A stretch of DNA of 64,000 bases from Pseudarthrobacter sp. AL07 (GCF_029960665.1 NZ_JASBRB010000014.1:1-64000); one strand, 5' to 3'; positions 42,849-51,560 are shown, numbered from the stretch's first letter. A program made the numbers and translations. The notes: generated by a model not told the origin, from the letters alone.

Positions 42849-44578
42849 GCCATTTCCTCCACACTCAGCTGGGATTCAACAATTTCCTGGTAAGTGGGTG
42901 ACGTTTCCAGGAGTTCCTCATGCGTTCCGCGGTCCACGATCCGGCCGTTGTCCAGGACCAGGATCTGGTCCGCGTCGGTGATGGTGGAGATCCGCTGGGC
43001 CACGATAATCACGGTGGCGTCGGCGGTGGTCTGTTTCAGGGCTGCGCGGAGCCTGGCGTCGGTTGCCACGTCCAGTGCTGAGAACGAATCGTCGAAAAGG
43101 TAGACCTTGGGTTTGGTGATCAACGCGCGGGCGATGCAGAGCCTCTGCCGCTGGCCGCCGGAGACGTTGGTGCCGCCCTGTGCGATCCGGGCGTTCAGGC
43201 CGTTCTTCTTCTCGCGGACGAAGTCCCCGCCCTGGGCGATCTGCAGCGCGTCCCAGAGTTCCTGGTCCGTGGCTTCGGTCTTGCCGAAGCGCAGGTTGTG
43301 TTCGATGGTGCCGGAGAAGAGGTACGGCCGCTGCGGGACAAGCGCCACGCGCTTGGTGATCTCGGCGCGGTCCAGGTTGCTGACGGAGACGCCGTCCAGG
43401 AGGACTTCGCCCTCGGCGATGTCGTAGAGGCGCGGCAGCAGGGCCAGCAGCGAGGTCTTGCCTGCGCCGGTGGAACCGATGATCGCAACGGTCTCGCCTG
43501 GCCTGGCGGTGAAGCTGACGTTGCTCAGCACCGGCGTCTCGGCACCTGGGTAGGCGAAGGTGACGTTACGGTACTCGACTACCCCGGCCACTGTGGCGGG
43601 AGTCTCGGGACGTTCGGGATCGTGGATGGAGGGTTCGACGTCGAGCACCTCACCGATGCGGTCCCCGCAGACAGAGGCCCGCGGGATCATCATGGCCATA
43701 AACGTGCCCATCATGACGGCCATGAGGATCTGCAACAGGTACTGCAGGAACGCGGTCAGGGAGCCCACCTGCATCTCGCCTGAATCCACGCGCTGGCCGC
43801 CGAACCACAGCACAGCGGCCGTGGACAGGTGCAGGATCATGCCGATGGCCGGGAACATCAGGACAAACAAGGCCCCGATTTTCAAGGAGACGTCGGTCAG
43901 GTCCTTGTTGGCGACGCCAAAACGGTCGGTTTCATACGGTTCGCGGACAAAGGCGCGGACCACCCGGATGCCGATAATCTGCTCGCGCAGGACAGCGTTG
44001 ATGCGGTCGATCTTCTTCTGCATGGAACGGAACAGGGGCATCAGCCGGACCACCAGGTAGCCCACCACAACGAACAGTACGGGCACTGAGACCCAGACCA
44101 GCCATGACAGGCTGATATCCTCGCGCAGCGCCATGATGATCCCGCCGATGCACATGATGGGGGTGGCCACCATGAAGTTCAGTCCCATCAGCACCAGCAT
44201 CTGGACCTGCTGGACGTCATTGGTGCCGCGCGTGATGAGGGTGGGGGCACCGAACCTGTTCACGTCCTTGGCGGAGAAACTGGTGACCTTGCGGAACACC
44301 CCGCGGCGCAGGTCCCGGCCCACGGCCATGGCCGTTTTGGAGCCGTAGTAGACGCCGGCGATGGCGGTACCCACCTGGACAATGGCCACCAGCAGCATCA
44401 CGGACCCGGTCCGCCAGATGAAATCCGTATCCCCGCGGGAAACTCCTTCGTCGATGATCTGGGCGTTGAGGCTGGGAAGGTAAAGCGCTGCGATGGTGGA
44501 TGCCAGCTGGAACACTACGACGGCCACGATGTATGGCATATACGGTTTGGAGTAGCGCCGTATGAGGGTGAGGAGCAT
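42845..44578 (-). CDS. ABC exporter half-transporter (degenerate Walker B subunit)
   Basis: 577 residues with six TM helices and a nucleotide-binding domain: GSTGAGKTSLLALLPR (Walker A), NVSGGQRQRLCIARA (signature), and VYLFDDSFSALD, where the catalytic Glu after Walker B is Asp (DD). It ends IIVAQRISTI instead of the usual H-loop His (AHR), so the H-loop His is replaced by Gln as well. One of the two ATP sites of the heterodimer is therefore degenerate, as in TM287/288 and BmrCD. It is first in the unit and overlaps the next gene by 4 bases. Confidence 0.92.
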   Translation of the reverse strand: MLLTLIRRYSKPYMPYIVAVVVFQLASTIAALYLPSLNAQIIDEGVSRGDTDFIWRTGSVMLLVAIVQVGTAIAGVYYGSKTAMAVGRDLRRGVFRKVTSFSAKDVNRFGAPTLITRGTNDVQQVQMLVLMGLNFMVATPIMCIGGIIMALREDISLSWLVWVSVPVLFVVVGYLVVRLMPLFRSMQKKIDRINAVLREQIIGIRVVRAFVREPYETDRFGVANKDLTDVSLKIGALFVLMFPAIGMILHLSTAAVLWFGGQRVDSGEMQVGSLTAFLQYLLQILMAVMMGTFMAMMIPRASVCGDRIGEVLDVEPSIHDPERPETPATVAGVVEYRNVTFAYPGAETPVLSNVSFTARPGETVAIIGSTGAGKTSLLALLPRLYDIAEGEVLLDGVSVSNLDRAEITKRVALVPQRPYLFSGTIEHNLRFGKTEATDQELWDALQIAQGGDFVREKKNGLNARIAQGGTNVSGGQRQRLCIARALITKPKVYLFDDSFSALDVATDARLRAALKQTTADATVIIVAQRISTITDADQILVLDNGRIVDRGTHEELLETSPTYQEIVESQLSVEEMA

Positions 44579-44748
44579 GCCCTTAATTCCTTAGGGAGAG
44601 AGCGCGAAATGATGAGGATAAGTAGTAACAGACGGGGCTGACATTTCTCAGCCTACCTACTCTAGGAAATCCGTTGCCCGGGCGAAACATCAACGGCAAA
44701 GATCATCCGATCGGAGTAGTCGCCCACACGTTCCTCCCCCACTCACCT

Positions 44749-44804
44749 GCGCGAACGGACACTTGAGGCCCCGGATCCATGGGGCCTCAAGTGTCCGTTC
44801 GCGC
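44749..44804. terminator. Perfect 24-bp palindrome between the DHA2 exporter and ABC exporter
   Basis: Arms 44749-44772 and 44781-44804 are exact inverses (GCGCGAACGGACACTTGAGG...), loop GGATCCAT. It ends 45 bases past the exporter stop at 44849 and would terminate it. Near-identical arms are found at 47112-47167, the other end of the same exporter/regulator block. Bases 44580-44748 hold the ABC operon promoter region and no gene. Confidence 0.82.
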
Positions 44805-44866
44805 GGCGGTCAGCCGTTCGCGGAGGCGGTCAGCCGTTCGCGCTCAGGTCAGCGGTTCGCGGAGGC
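44805..44866 (-). repeat. Direct repeats at the 3-prime end of the DHA2 exporter gene
   Basis: Three imperfect copies of GCGGTCAGCCGTTCGCGG (about 18 bases) run across the stop region and last codons of the exporter gene. They could be a duplication product of the adjoining palindrome, which begins with the same TTCGCGC. Confidence 0.5.
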
Positions 44867-46498
44867 GAGTTCCGGCGTCGTGCTTTCAGCGTTGGCGTTT
44901 TCCTCTGCGCTGGCGCTTTCCGCGGCACCGGCCTCTGCCGCTGCGCCCACTCCTGGCTGCGCAGCCGGCTGGATGTCAACGGTGCGCCGCAGCGGGCGCT
45001 CCTTGATGAACAGGACCGAGATCAGGGCTATCACCGCAACGCCGGCGGAGATCAGGAAGACCTCGGCCGTGGCGTCGCCGTAAGCAGCGCGCATGATCTC
45101 GCGGACCGGTGCGGGCATGTCAACGAGGTCCATGCTGGCTCCGGCCGACCCGCCCGCAACCGGGATACCGGCCCCTGCCAGGCCCTGCGTGGCGAGTTCG
45201 CTGACCCGGCTGCTGAGGACGGCGCCGAGCACGGACACACCGATCGCGCCGCCCACCGACCGGAAGAAGGCAACAGACGCGCTGGCCGAGCCGATATCTG
45301 ACGACCGGACCGTGTTCTGCACCGCCAGGACCAGGTTCTGCATCAGCATGCCGAGGCCCAGGCCCAGGATTGCCGTGAAGATCCCGGCCTGCCACAGTTC
45401 GGTGGTGTGGTCCATGGTGCCGGCCAGGCCGAGGCCGCCGATCAGCAGGATGGACCCGCCGATCAGGTAGCCCTTCCATTTTCCGGTGCGGCTGATGAGC
45501 AGACCGGAAACAACGGAACCGGTCAGGTTGCCGGCGATCATCGGAAGCGTCAGAAGCCCGGCTTCGGTAGGCGTGGCGCCGCGGGCCACCTGGAAGTACT
45601 GGCCCAGGAAGGTTGTTGAACCGAACATCGCGATACCCACGGCCACTGAAGCGATGATGGCCAAAGCGGTGGTGCGCTCGGAGATGATCTTCAGCGGGAT
45701 GATGGGCTGCTCCACCTTGGACTCCACCAGCACCAGCAAGGACAGTAGCACCACGCCGCCGCCCACCATGGCGGCCGACTGCCAGGAAACCCAATCGTAG
45801 TAGGCGGGGTTGCCTGCGAAGGACACCCAGATCAAGAGCAGGCTGACACCGGAGGTCAGCAGGATGGAGCCAAGCCAGTCGATCTTAACGTGGCGTTTGA
45901 TGTGCTCGATTTTCAGGGTGATCTGGAGCAGGATAAGGGCGACGACGGCGAGCGGCACGCAGACGAAGAAGGTCCAGCGCCAGCCCAGCGGGCTGTCCAC
46001 GATGAAGCCGCCCAGCAGCGGGCCACCGGCAGTGCCTACCGCCATCACGGCCCCCATGTAGCCGGAGTATTTGCCGCGGTCCCGCGGCGGGATCATGGTG
46101 CCGATAATGGCCTGCGCCAGCGCGGTGAGCCCGCCCATGGCCACACCCTGGATGACGCGTGCGGTGAGCAGCAGCGGGATGGTCTCGGAAAGTCCGGCCA
46201 TAACCGAGCCGGCCACAAAGATGACGATGCTCAGCTGGACCAGGATCTTCTTGTTGAAGAGGTCCGACAGCTTGCCCCAGATGGGGGTGGTGACGGCGTT
46301 GGCCAGCAGGGCGGCGGTGATCACCCAGGCGAAGTCGGTTTGGGTGCCGTGCAGATCGGACATGATGGTGGGCAACGCGTTGGCCACGATGGTGCTGCTA
46401 AGGATGGCGGTGAAGAACGCCGCGAGGAGCCCGGTCAGGGCTTCCATGATCTGGCGGTGGGTCATCGCCAAGGGTGGTGCGGCCGGTTGGCTCGACAT
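44849..46498 (-). CDS. DHA2-family (EmrB/QacA-like) 14-TM drug exporter
   Basis: 549 residues from the ATG at 46498. Opening motif ILSSTIVANALPTIMSDLHGTQTDFAWVITAALLANAVTTPIWGKLSDLFNKK is the DHA2 motif set (motif D1 and motif A). The middle and end show 14 TM helices, with GSASASVAFFRSVGGAIGVSVLGAVL (motif C-like region) late. A C-terminal Ala/Glu-rich tail is cytoplasmic. It exports drugs or dyes with protons. It lies 2 bases downstream of the marR-type gene (one transcript), which points to induction by a ligand of that regulator. Confidence 0.92.
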   Translation of the reverse strand: MSSQPAAPPLAMTHRQIMEALTGLLAAFFTAILSSTIVANALPTIMSDLHGTQTDFAWVITAALLANAVTTPIWGKLSDLFNKKILVQLSIVIFVAGSVMAGLSETIPLLLTARVIQGVAMGGLTALAQAIIGTMIPPRDRGKYSGYMGAVMAVGTAGGPLLGGFIVDSPLGWRWTFFVCVPLAVVALILLQITLKIEHIKRHVKIDWLGSILLTSGVSLLLIWVSFAGNPAYYDWVSWQSAAMVGGGVVLLSLLVLVESKVEQPIIPLKIISERTTALAIIASVAVGIAMFGSTTFLGQYFQVARGATPTEAGLLTLPMIAGNLTGSVVSGLLISRTGKWKGYLIGGSILLIGGLGLAGTMDHTTELWQAGIFTAILGLGLGMLMQNLVLAVQNTVRSSDIGSASASVAFFRSVGGAIGVSVLGAVLSSRVSELATQGLAGAGIPVAGGSAGASMDLVDMPAPVREIMRAAYGDATAEVFLISAGVAVIALISVLFIKERPLRRTVDIQPAAQPGVGAAAEAGAAESASAEENANAESTTPELASANR

Positions 46499-46500
46499 AA

Positions 46501-47007
46501 TCAGTGCTCCTGGAGGGTCTGGGTTGCGGCGAAGGGTGCCGCGGTTGGAAGTGCCGGGACTGCATGTGCCCGGGCTGAATGCTTGAGGGACTCCGAAAGT
46601 TTCGTCAGGATCCGTGCCGTATCTTCGGCATCTTCTTGGCTCCAATCACTGAGGTACTCCTGCAGCGTGGCCGTGCGGTGCTCTTCGATCTTCCGGAGCT
46701 TGTCAGCGCCGGCCGGCGACAGGGCAACCAACTGGGCGCGGCCGTCGTCGGGATCCTGCCGCCGGCTGACGTAACCCTGCTCTTCCAGGTCCGCGATGTG
46801 GCGGCTGAGGACGGGGGCGCTGACGCCGAGGCGCTCCGCCAGCTGGGTGGCGCGGGATTCCCCCTCCCCCACGAACCTGAGCACGCCTTGCAGCGCAACC
46901 CCGGTGTCCTGTCCTCGGAAGCTCGCCGCGGCGACGCATCGGACCACCCTTTGGAGGTCGAAAATGCGGTAGACAAGGTCCGCTGCGGTGTCCGGGGCGA
47001 CTGCCAT
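46501..47007 (-). CDS. MarR-family transcriptional regulator
   Basis: 168 residues. Winged-helix part: LGVSAPVLSRHIADLEEQGYVSRRQDPDDGRAQLVALSPAG, with recognition helix VSAPVLSRHIADL and wing RRQDPDDGR. It is the first gene of a two-gene unit with the DHA2 exporter. By analogy it represses the unit and is released by a drug or metabolite. Its promoter region contains the palindromes at 47029-47069. The C-terminal 40 residues are an unusual Ala/Pro-rich tail. Confidence 0.93.
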   Translation of the reverse strand: MAVAPDTAADLVYRIFDLQRVVRCVAAASFRGQDTGVALQGVLRFVGEGESRATQLAERLGVSAPVLSRHIADLEEQGYVSRRQDPDDGRAQLVALSPAGADKLRKIEEHRTATLQEYLSDWSQEDAEDTARILTKLSESLKHSARAHAVPALPTAAPFAATQTLQEH

Positions 47008-47028
47008 GGTTGAGCTCTCCTCTTTTGT

Positions 47029-47069
47029 TTGCCTAAGGCAACTATATCCCCAAATGGTTGCTTTGGTAA
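47029..47069 (-). promoter_or_regulatory. Paired MarR-type operator candidates
   Basis: TTGCCTAAGGCAA at 47029-47041 is a palindrome with one central asymmetry. A related site TTGCTTTGGTAA lies at 47058-47069, 29 bases (about three helical turns) away. Both lie 20-60 bases upstream of the marR-type start and fit repressor binding sites across the promoter. Confidence 0.65.
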
Positions 47070-47111
47070 ACTAAGGAAGCTGGGCGAGGCGGCACACACA
47101 CCTACAACAAA

Positions 47112-47167
47112 AGCGCGAAAGGACACTTGAAGCCCTTTGGAATGGGCCTCAAGTGTCTTTTCGCGCT
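47112..47167. terminator. 24-bp near-perfect palindrome after the ThDP enzyme gene
   Basis: Arms at 47112-47135 (AGCGCGAAAGGACACTTGAA...) and 47144-47167 pair with two mismatches; loop TTTGGAAT. It lies 32 bases beyond the stop at 47199 and before the MarR promoter. The arms match those of the 44749 palindrome in at least 19 of 23 positions. Confidence 0.8.
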
Positions 47168-47198
47168 GTGATGAAGCGGGGGCGTTGGTGCTTGGTGT

Positions 47199-48905
47199 TC
47201 AGTCGTCCAGGTGGGTGGGGGAGAACATCTTGAGCAGGGTTTCGACGACGACGACGTTGGGTCCGTCCGCCGCGAAGCCTGCCTTGAGCGCGTCCCCGAC
47301 GTCCTCGGGGGCCACTCGCGTGGCCGGCACACCGAATGCTTCGGCGAGCTTGACGAAATCGGGACGCGCAAGCTCGGTGGCCGTGGCCTTGCCGAACGCG
47401 CCCACCATGTATTCGCGCAGGATGCCGTAGCCGCCGTCGTCCACGATCAGCCAGGTGACCGGGATGTCGTGCTGCTTGGCCGTGGCGAGTTCGGAAATGG
47501 AGTACATGGCGGAACCGTCACCCGAAACGGCAAGCACCCGGCCAGGATTGCCCAGTGTTTCCAGCCCGACGGCGCCGCCGATGGCTGCCGGGAAGCCGTA
47601 GCCCAGGCCGCCTGCGCCCTGGGCGGAGTGGAACTGGCCCTGCCGTGCATCCCAGCAGCTCCAGCCCCAGTACGCGGAGATGGTCATGTCCCAGAACGTC
47701 TGCATGTCCGCGGGGACGGCATCGCGGATGTCCGACATGAACGTCAGCTCTTTGCCCAGGTCCTGTGATTCGAGCCTTGCCTTGACCTTGGCTAGGGAGT
47801 CCTTCACCAGGTCCTCGGGGGAGGTCCCGTGCCAGCTGCGGGCGGCGTCCACCGGCGTGACCAGGGCCTCGTCGAGGGCGGCGAGCGCCTGGCCGGCGTC
47901 GGCGCGGATGCCCAGGCCAGGGCTATTCGATTCGAGGACCCGTGGTTCGGCGTCGATCTGGATAATGCGGCCGCGGGGCGTGAATGTGAAGTAGTTGGAC
48001 GTTACTTCACCGAGGGACGAGCCGATGACAATCAGGACGTCGGCATCCTCAAGGAGGTCCGTCATGTGGCGGTCCTCGATCCAGGACTGCAGCGAAAGCT
48101 CATGGGTCCAAGGGAAGGCGCCGTTGCCGCCCGGGGTGCAGATGACCGGCGCCCGCAGCTTCTCGGCAATCGAGAGCAGCGATTTTTCGGCCCGGCCCCG
48201 CCGCGTACCGCCGCCGGCGATGATGGCGGGACGTTCCGCCATCGACAGCCATTTCACCGCTTCCCGGACCAGCTCCACGCGGGGCGGATTGTCCGCTGCT
48301 TCGGCGAGTGCGTCCTCCACCGGTGGCACCATGATGGGATCCAGCAGCACGTTCTGCGGGATTTCCAGCCAGACCGGCCCCTGCGGCGAGGAGATGGCTT
48401 CAGTCCAGGCATCCTGGATGGCCGACGGAATGCCTGACGCGTGCTGGATCAGGCGCTGGCTCTTGGTGACGTTCGCGGCCGAGGCCTTCTGGTCATCGAG
48501 CTGGTGCAGCATGCCCTTGCGGCGGGCGCCCAGTCCGTCGAGCGGGATCTGGCTGGCCACCACCACCATGGGCACACCCGTGGCATAGGCCTCCTGCAGG
48601 CCGGCCAGGGACGTCAGCGCGCCGGGCCCCGTGGACAGGAACAGCACACCCACTTCACCGGTGGCGCGGGAGTATCCGTCCGCGGCGAAGGCGCTGTTGT
48701 TCTCCACGCGGGAGGACACAAAGTGCAGGTGGCCGCGGCCCATGGCGTCAAACAGGCCGAGCGCGTGCTGGCCCGGGATGCCGAAGACGGTCTTGGCGCC
48801 GAGCGCTTCAAGGGTTTCGACGACGAGGTCCCCGCCATTGCGCTGACTTCTCCCCTTGCTCTCCCCTGCGGGCGCAGCTGCCGTGCCCGGATCGAAATCA
48901 ATCAT
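47199..48905 (-). CDS. Thiamine-diphosphate-dependent enzyme (acetolactate synthase-like)
   Basis: 568 residues. PYR domain: FGIPGQHALGLFDAM, RVENNSAFAADGYSRATG (catalytic Glu region). Central Rossmann-like domain: VIGSSLGEVTSNYFTF. PP domain: VSGDGSAMYSISELATAKQHDIPVTWLIVDDGGYG (the GDG...N-type ThDP/Mg motif with DGG). Members include acetolactate synthase, oxalyl-CoA decarboxylase and benzoylformate decarboxylase; substrate not assignable. It begins 5 bases after the agmatinase stop at 48911, so a role in agmatine/putrescine-derived acid metabolism is suggested by context only. Confidence 0.88.
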   Translation of the reverse strand: MIDFDPGTAAAPAGESKGRSQRNGGDLVVETLEALGAKTVFGIPGQHALGLFDAMGRGHLHFVSSRVENNSAFAADGYSRATGEVGVLFLSTGPGALTSLAGLQEAYATGVPMVVVASQIPLDGLGARRKGMLHQLDDQKASAANVTKSQRLIQHASGIPSAIQDAWTEAISSPQGPVWLEIPQNVLLDPIMVPPVEDALAEAADNPPRVELVREAVKWLSMAERPAIIAGGGTRRGRAEKSLLSIAEKLRAPVICTPGGNGAFPWTHELSLQSWIEDRHMTDLLEDADVLIVIGSSLGEVTSNYFTFTPRGRIIQIDAEPRVLESNSPGLGIRADAGQALAALDEALVTPVDAARSWHGTSPEDLVKDSLAKVKARLESQDLGKELTFMSDIRDAVPADMQTFWDMTISAYWGWSCWDARQGQFHSAQGAGGLGYGFPAAIGGAVGLETLGNPGRVLAVSGDGSAMYSISELATAKQHDIPVTWLIVDDGGYGILREYMVGAFGKATATELARPDFVKLAEAFGVPATRVAPEDVGDALKAGFAADGPNVVVVETLLKMFSPTHLDD

Positions 48906-48910
48906 GGTGG

Positions 48911-49975
48911 CTACTCCTTGGTTCCGGCGGCGAAACCGGCAGGTTGGCGGGCTTCTTGGCCGAGAGCCTGGGCGGCGTAGCCGCTGGCGGTCCCGAACCG
49001 GTCACCTTCAACAGCATTGTCCGCCATCAGGGTGATCAGTTCATAGGCCACATGGCTGGCTGCCACGCCGGTGATTTCGGCGTGGTCGTAGGCGGGAGCA
49101 ACCTCGACGACGTCGGCGCCCACCAGGTTCAGGCCGCGGAAGCCCCGGATGATCTCCAGGAGTTCGCGGCTGGTGATGCCGCCGGCCTCCGGGGTTCCGG
49201 TACCGGGCGCATGCGCGGGGTCCAAGACGTCGATGTCCACGGAAATGTAGAGCGGGCGGTTGCCAATCCGGTCGCGGACCTTGGCCACGGTCTCCAGGAC
49301 GCCCTGGTAGTAGACGTCAGCGGAGGTGACGATGCCGAACCCGAAGCGGTGGTCGTCGTCGAGATCCTTTTTGCCGTAGAGCGGGCCGCGGGTGCCGATG
49401 TGGCTGATGGCTTCCGTATCCAGGATGCCTTCTTCAACCGCCCGGCGGAACGGGGTGCCGTGCGTGTATTCGGCGCCAAAATAGGTGTCCCAGGTGTCCA
49501 GGTGGGCGTCAAAGTGCAGCATGGCGATGGGGGCGCCGGCCCGCTCGGCAGCCGCGCGAAGCAACGGCAGGGCGATGGTGTGGTCCCCGCCGAGCGTCAC
49601 CAGCTTGCTGCCGGCCGCGGTGAGGTCCAGGGCGTTCTGCTGGATGGTTTCGATCGCATCGTTGATGTTGAACGGGTTGACCGCCATATCGCCGGCATCG
49701 GCCACCTGGATGTTTTCGAACGGGCTGACGTCCCACGCGGGATTGTACGGGCGGAGCAAGCGGCTGGCCTCGCGGATGTGATTGGAGCCAAACCGGGCAC
49801 CCGGGCGGTACGAAACACCCGAGTCGAAGGGCACTCCCACCACCATCACGTCGGCCTTGGCCACCTGGTCCAGGCGCGGCAGGCGGGCGTACGTTGCAGC
49901 GCCGGCATAACGCGGGATACGGGATGAATCGATGGGGCCAAGGTTGCCGTTGGCTTCGATGCGCAGCTCTTTCAA
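48911..49975 (-). CDS. speB: Agmatinase (ureohydrolase family)
   Basis: 354 residues from a TTG at 49975 with AAGGAGAGG and 6-base spacing; the frame is open to ATGs further up that lack a good SD. Manganese motifs: [11 protein letters not shown] (His), [10 protein letters not shown] (three metal ligands), and [22 protein letters not shown] (the last pair). [17 protein letters not shown] is the substrate loop. It converts agmatine to putrescine and urea. Upstream is an XRE-cupin regulator gene, downstream a ThDP enzyme, and a decayed symporter gene lies 1.2 kb away. Confidence 0.93.
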   Translation of the reverse strand: MKELRIEANGNLGPIDSSRIPRYAGAATYARLPRLDQVAKADVMVVGVPFDSGVSYRPGARFGSNHIREASRLLRPYNPAWDVSPFENIQVADAGDMAVNPFNINDAIETIQQNALDLTAAGSKLVTLGGDHTIALPLLRAAAERAGAPIAMLHFDAHLDTWDTYFGAEYTHGTPFRRAVEEGILDTEAISHIGTRGPLYGKKDLDDDHRFGFGIVTSADVYYQGVLETVAKVRDRIGNRPLYISVDIDVLDPAHAPGTGTPEAGGITSRELLEIIRGFRGLNLVGADVVEVAPAYDHAEITGVAASHVAYELITLMADNAVEGDRFGTASGYAAQALGQEARQPAGFAAGTKE

Positions 49976-50032
49976 AATGAGCCTCTCCTTCGAGGATTGA
50001 TCGGCGTGGGTGACAGCCATCATAGCCTGAAG

Positions 50033-50067
50033 TTTTCTAATGCGCATCAGTTGTTTACAAAACTCTC
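50033..50067 (-). promoter_or_regulatory. Palindromic operator candidate upstream of speB
   Basis: TAATGCGCATCA (50038-50049, core ATGCGCAT perfect) adjoins TTGTTTACAA (50051-50060). The pair sits 60 to 90 bases before the speB start, where a regulator of the operon would bind. The XRE-cupin protein encoded next door is the natural candidate. The remaining sequence to 50344 holds no gene I can support. Confidence 0.5.
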
Positions 50068-50344
50068 CTGGCCGGGTTCTCGCTGATCGCTCCCGCCCAG
50101 TTGCCTCCGGGGCTGTCCATGCGCCGTCCGCCATCTGGCCCGCCGTGCCGCGGAATCACGGGGCTCTCCGTGGCAGGAAGTCCGCCCGGGGACCGAGCAA
50201 CTGGGACGAGCCGCTGATTTCCGGGGTCACGCTGGGATTGCCGGTGCGAAGCCCGAAGAAAACGGGCCACACACCGGGCAGGAACGCACGGAGCGCGCGG
50301 CGGAGGGCAGGACCACCCGCGGCAGAGAGCGGTGGAAGGAAGAC

Positions 50345-50920
50345 CTACCGGCTGGCGGCGGGGACCAGGACCCAGAGAACTTCGACGGCCTCGTCGGTGG
50401 GATTGATCCAGGTATGCGGTTCGCGGCCCGGGAATGTCACGGTGTCGCCGGTGCTGAGCTCGTATTCCTCGTTGGTCAGGATCAGCCGGATGCGCCCCTT
50501 GATCACATGGAGCACATCCACGTCGCAGTCCACGGCGTAAAGCTCAGTCTCCCCGCGGCCATGCGGCTCGATGACGGCCTGGATCATCTGGATGCGCCGT
50601 TCGGAACGGGCCGTCAGGAGCCGCTCCACGATGCCTTCGCCGCCGAGGGAGATCCGGGGGCCGTCGTTCCGCTTGGTCAGGTGTGTTTCCGGGGCAACAA
50701 ACAAATCGCCGATGGAGATGGACAGGACCTGGCACAGGGTCACCAGAGACGCGACCGACGGCGACGTGAGGTCACGTTCCACGCGGCTCAGGAAGCCCTT
50801 GGTCAGGCCGGTGGCGTCGGCAACCTGCTCGATGGTCAGCCGCTGGGACTGCCGGGCGGCACGGATTCGGGAACCGATGGCAACGGGGACGTTGCTCGGC
50901 TCAACTGGAAGTGCCTTCAT
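50345..50920 (-). CDS. XRE-family regulator with cupin domain
   Basis: 191 residues from the ATG at 50920 (AAAGG upstream); an ATG at 50935 is the alternative. HTH: IGSRIRAARQSQRLTIEQVADATGLTKGFLSRVERDLTSPSVASLVTLCQVLSISIGDLF. C-terminal cupin (about 118-190): IQAVIEPHGRGETELYAVDCDVDVLHVIKGRIRLILTNEEYELSTGDTVTFPGREPHTWINPTDEAVEVLWVL. This architecture is that of PuuR-like regulators of putrescine metabolism. It lies upstream of speB on the same strand, 370 bases apart, and likely represses it until a polyamine binds. Confidence 0.9.
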   Translation of the reverse strand: MKALPVEPSNVPVAIGSRIRAARQSQRLTIEQVADATGLTKGFLSRVERDLTSPSVASLVTLCQVLSISIGDLFVAPETHLTKRNDGPRISLGGEGIVERLLTARSERRIQMIQAVIEPHGRGETELYAVDCDVDVLHVIKGRIRLILTNEEYELSTGDTVTFPGREPHTWINPTDEAVEVLWVLVPAASR

Positions 50921-51204
50921 GTGCGGACCTTTCATGGCCGGCGGTGCGGCCCCATCTCTGGAGCAATCCTAATGGCCAACCACCCCGCGTGACGTGGCGG
51001 ACGCCGCGGGGAACAGCAGATGGTGCGGCCGACCTTGACTGTTGCGTCGGTCACAGCATACGTCTTCATGCAACAAGTGTTATCTCTCAGGCAATATTTG
51101 AGGAACTCTTCCTCCCCACTCAACAGGAGCAGCGGAAAACCGGCGTCCCCAGCAGCGCCGTCGGGATACCAGCCAAGCTGCAAATCAGCTCCAAGGAGCC
51201 CCAA

Positions 51205-51430
51205 ATGGACGCTAACTTCGTCAACATCCCATCGGCTCGGGTGCGTTCCTCCTGAGCCTGCTCTTCGCAGGCACCATCCAGCGGCTGAAGATCTACACGG
51301 TCTCCCAGATGCTCTGCCTGCGCTACGGCCAAACGCGCCACCCAGACCTCCGGCATCGTGGGTCGCGGGAGCTGTCACCGAAGAACTGCCCATGGAGGCT
51401 CACCGGTCGCCAGCCACCGGACCCACAAGG
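51205..51430 (+). pseudogene. Remnant of a sodium:solute symporter (SSS family)
   Basis: An SD (AAGGAG) and ATG at 51205 start MDANFVNI, the usual opening of these symporters, and then the frame ends. Two bases out of frame, AFLLSLLFAGTIQRLKIYTV and SQMLCLRYG follow at 51243-51329, a characteristic TM segment plus loop. A further frame change gives TQTSGIV. Hence deletions and frameshifts have removed nearly all of a roughly 500-residue gene. The linkage to agmatinase and the XRE-cupin regulator suggests a lost polyamine or amine importer. Upstream 50936-51204 has no other gene. Confidence 0.65.
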
Positions 51431-51434
51431 GATC

Positions 51435-51503
51435 TCGACAGGCTCGATCACCGGAGCGACAGGCTCGATCGCCGAAGATAACAGGCTCGGTCACCAGAGA
51501 GTA
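51435..51503 (+). repeat. Three imperfect tandem copies of GACAGGCTCGATCACCG
   Basis: The unit, about 23 bases apart, reads CGACAGGCTCGATCACCGGA, CGACAGGCTCGATCGCCGAA and AACAGGCTCGGTCACCAGAG. It falls between the symporter remnant and a terminator. Three copies in tandem without unique spacers are not a CRISPR array. The unit resembles a common dispersed intergenic repeat of these genomes; that is memory, not tested. Confidence 0.6.
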
Positions 51504-51555
51504 CGACGGCGGCACTCCCCTTCGCTTCCCCGGCGAACCGGAGTGCCGCCGTCGT
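51503..51555. terminator. Terminator hairpin, GACGGCGG type
   Basis: ACGACGGCGGCACTCC at 51503-51518 is exactly inverted at 51540-51555 with a 21-base loop. It sits 5 bases past the stop of the small acidic protein (51561, minus strand). The stem is nearly identical to that at 29065. Confidence 0.8.
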
Positions 51556-51560
51556 TCGTT

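Noticed and set aside
41469-42893. 474-residue plus-strand frame opposite the ABC exporter
   Set aside because: Shadow; His/Asp/Gln-rich composition typical of antisense reading of high-GC genes.
51435-51503. Tandem repeats resembling a short CRISPR array
   Set aside because: Units are adjacent and imperfect with no unique spacers of constant length, and no cas genes are present.
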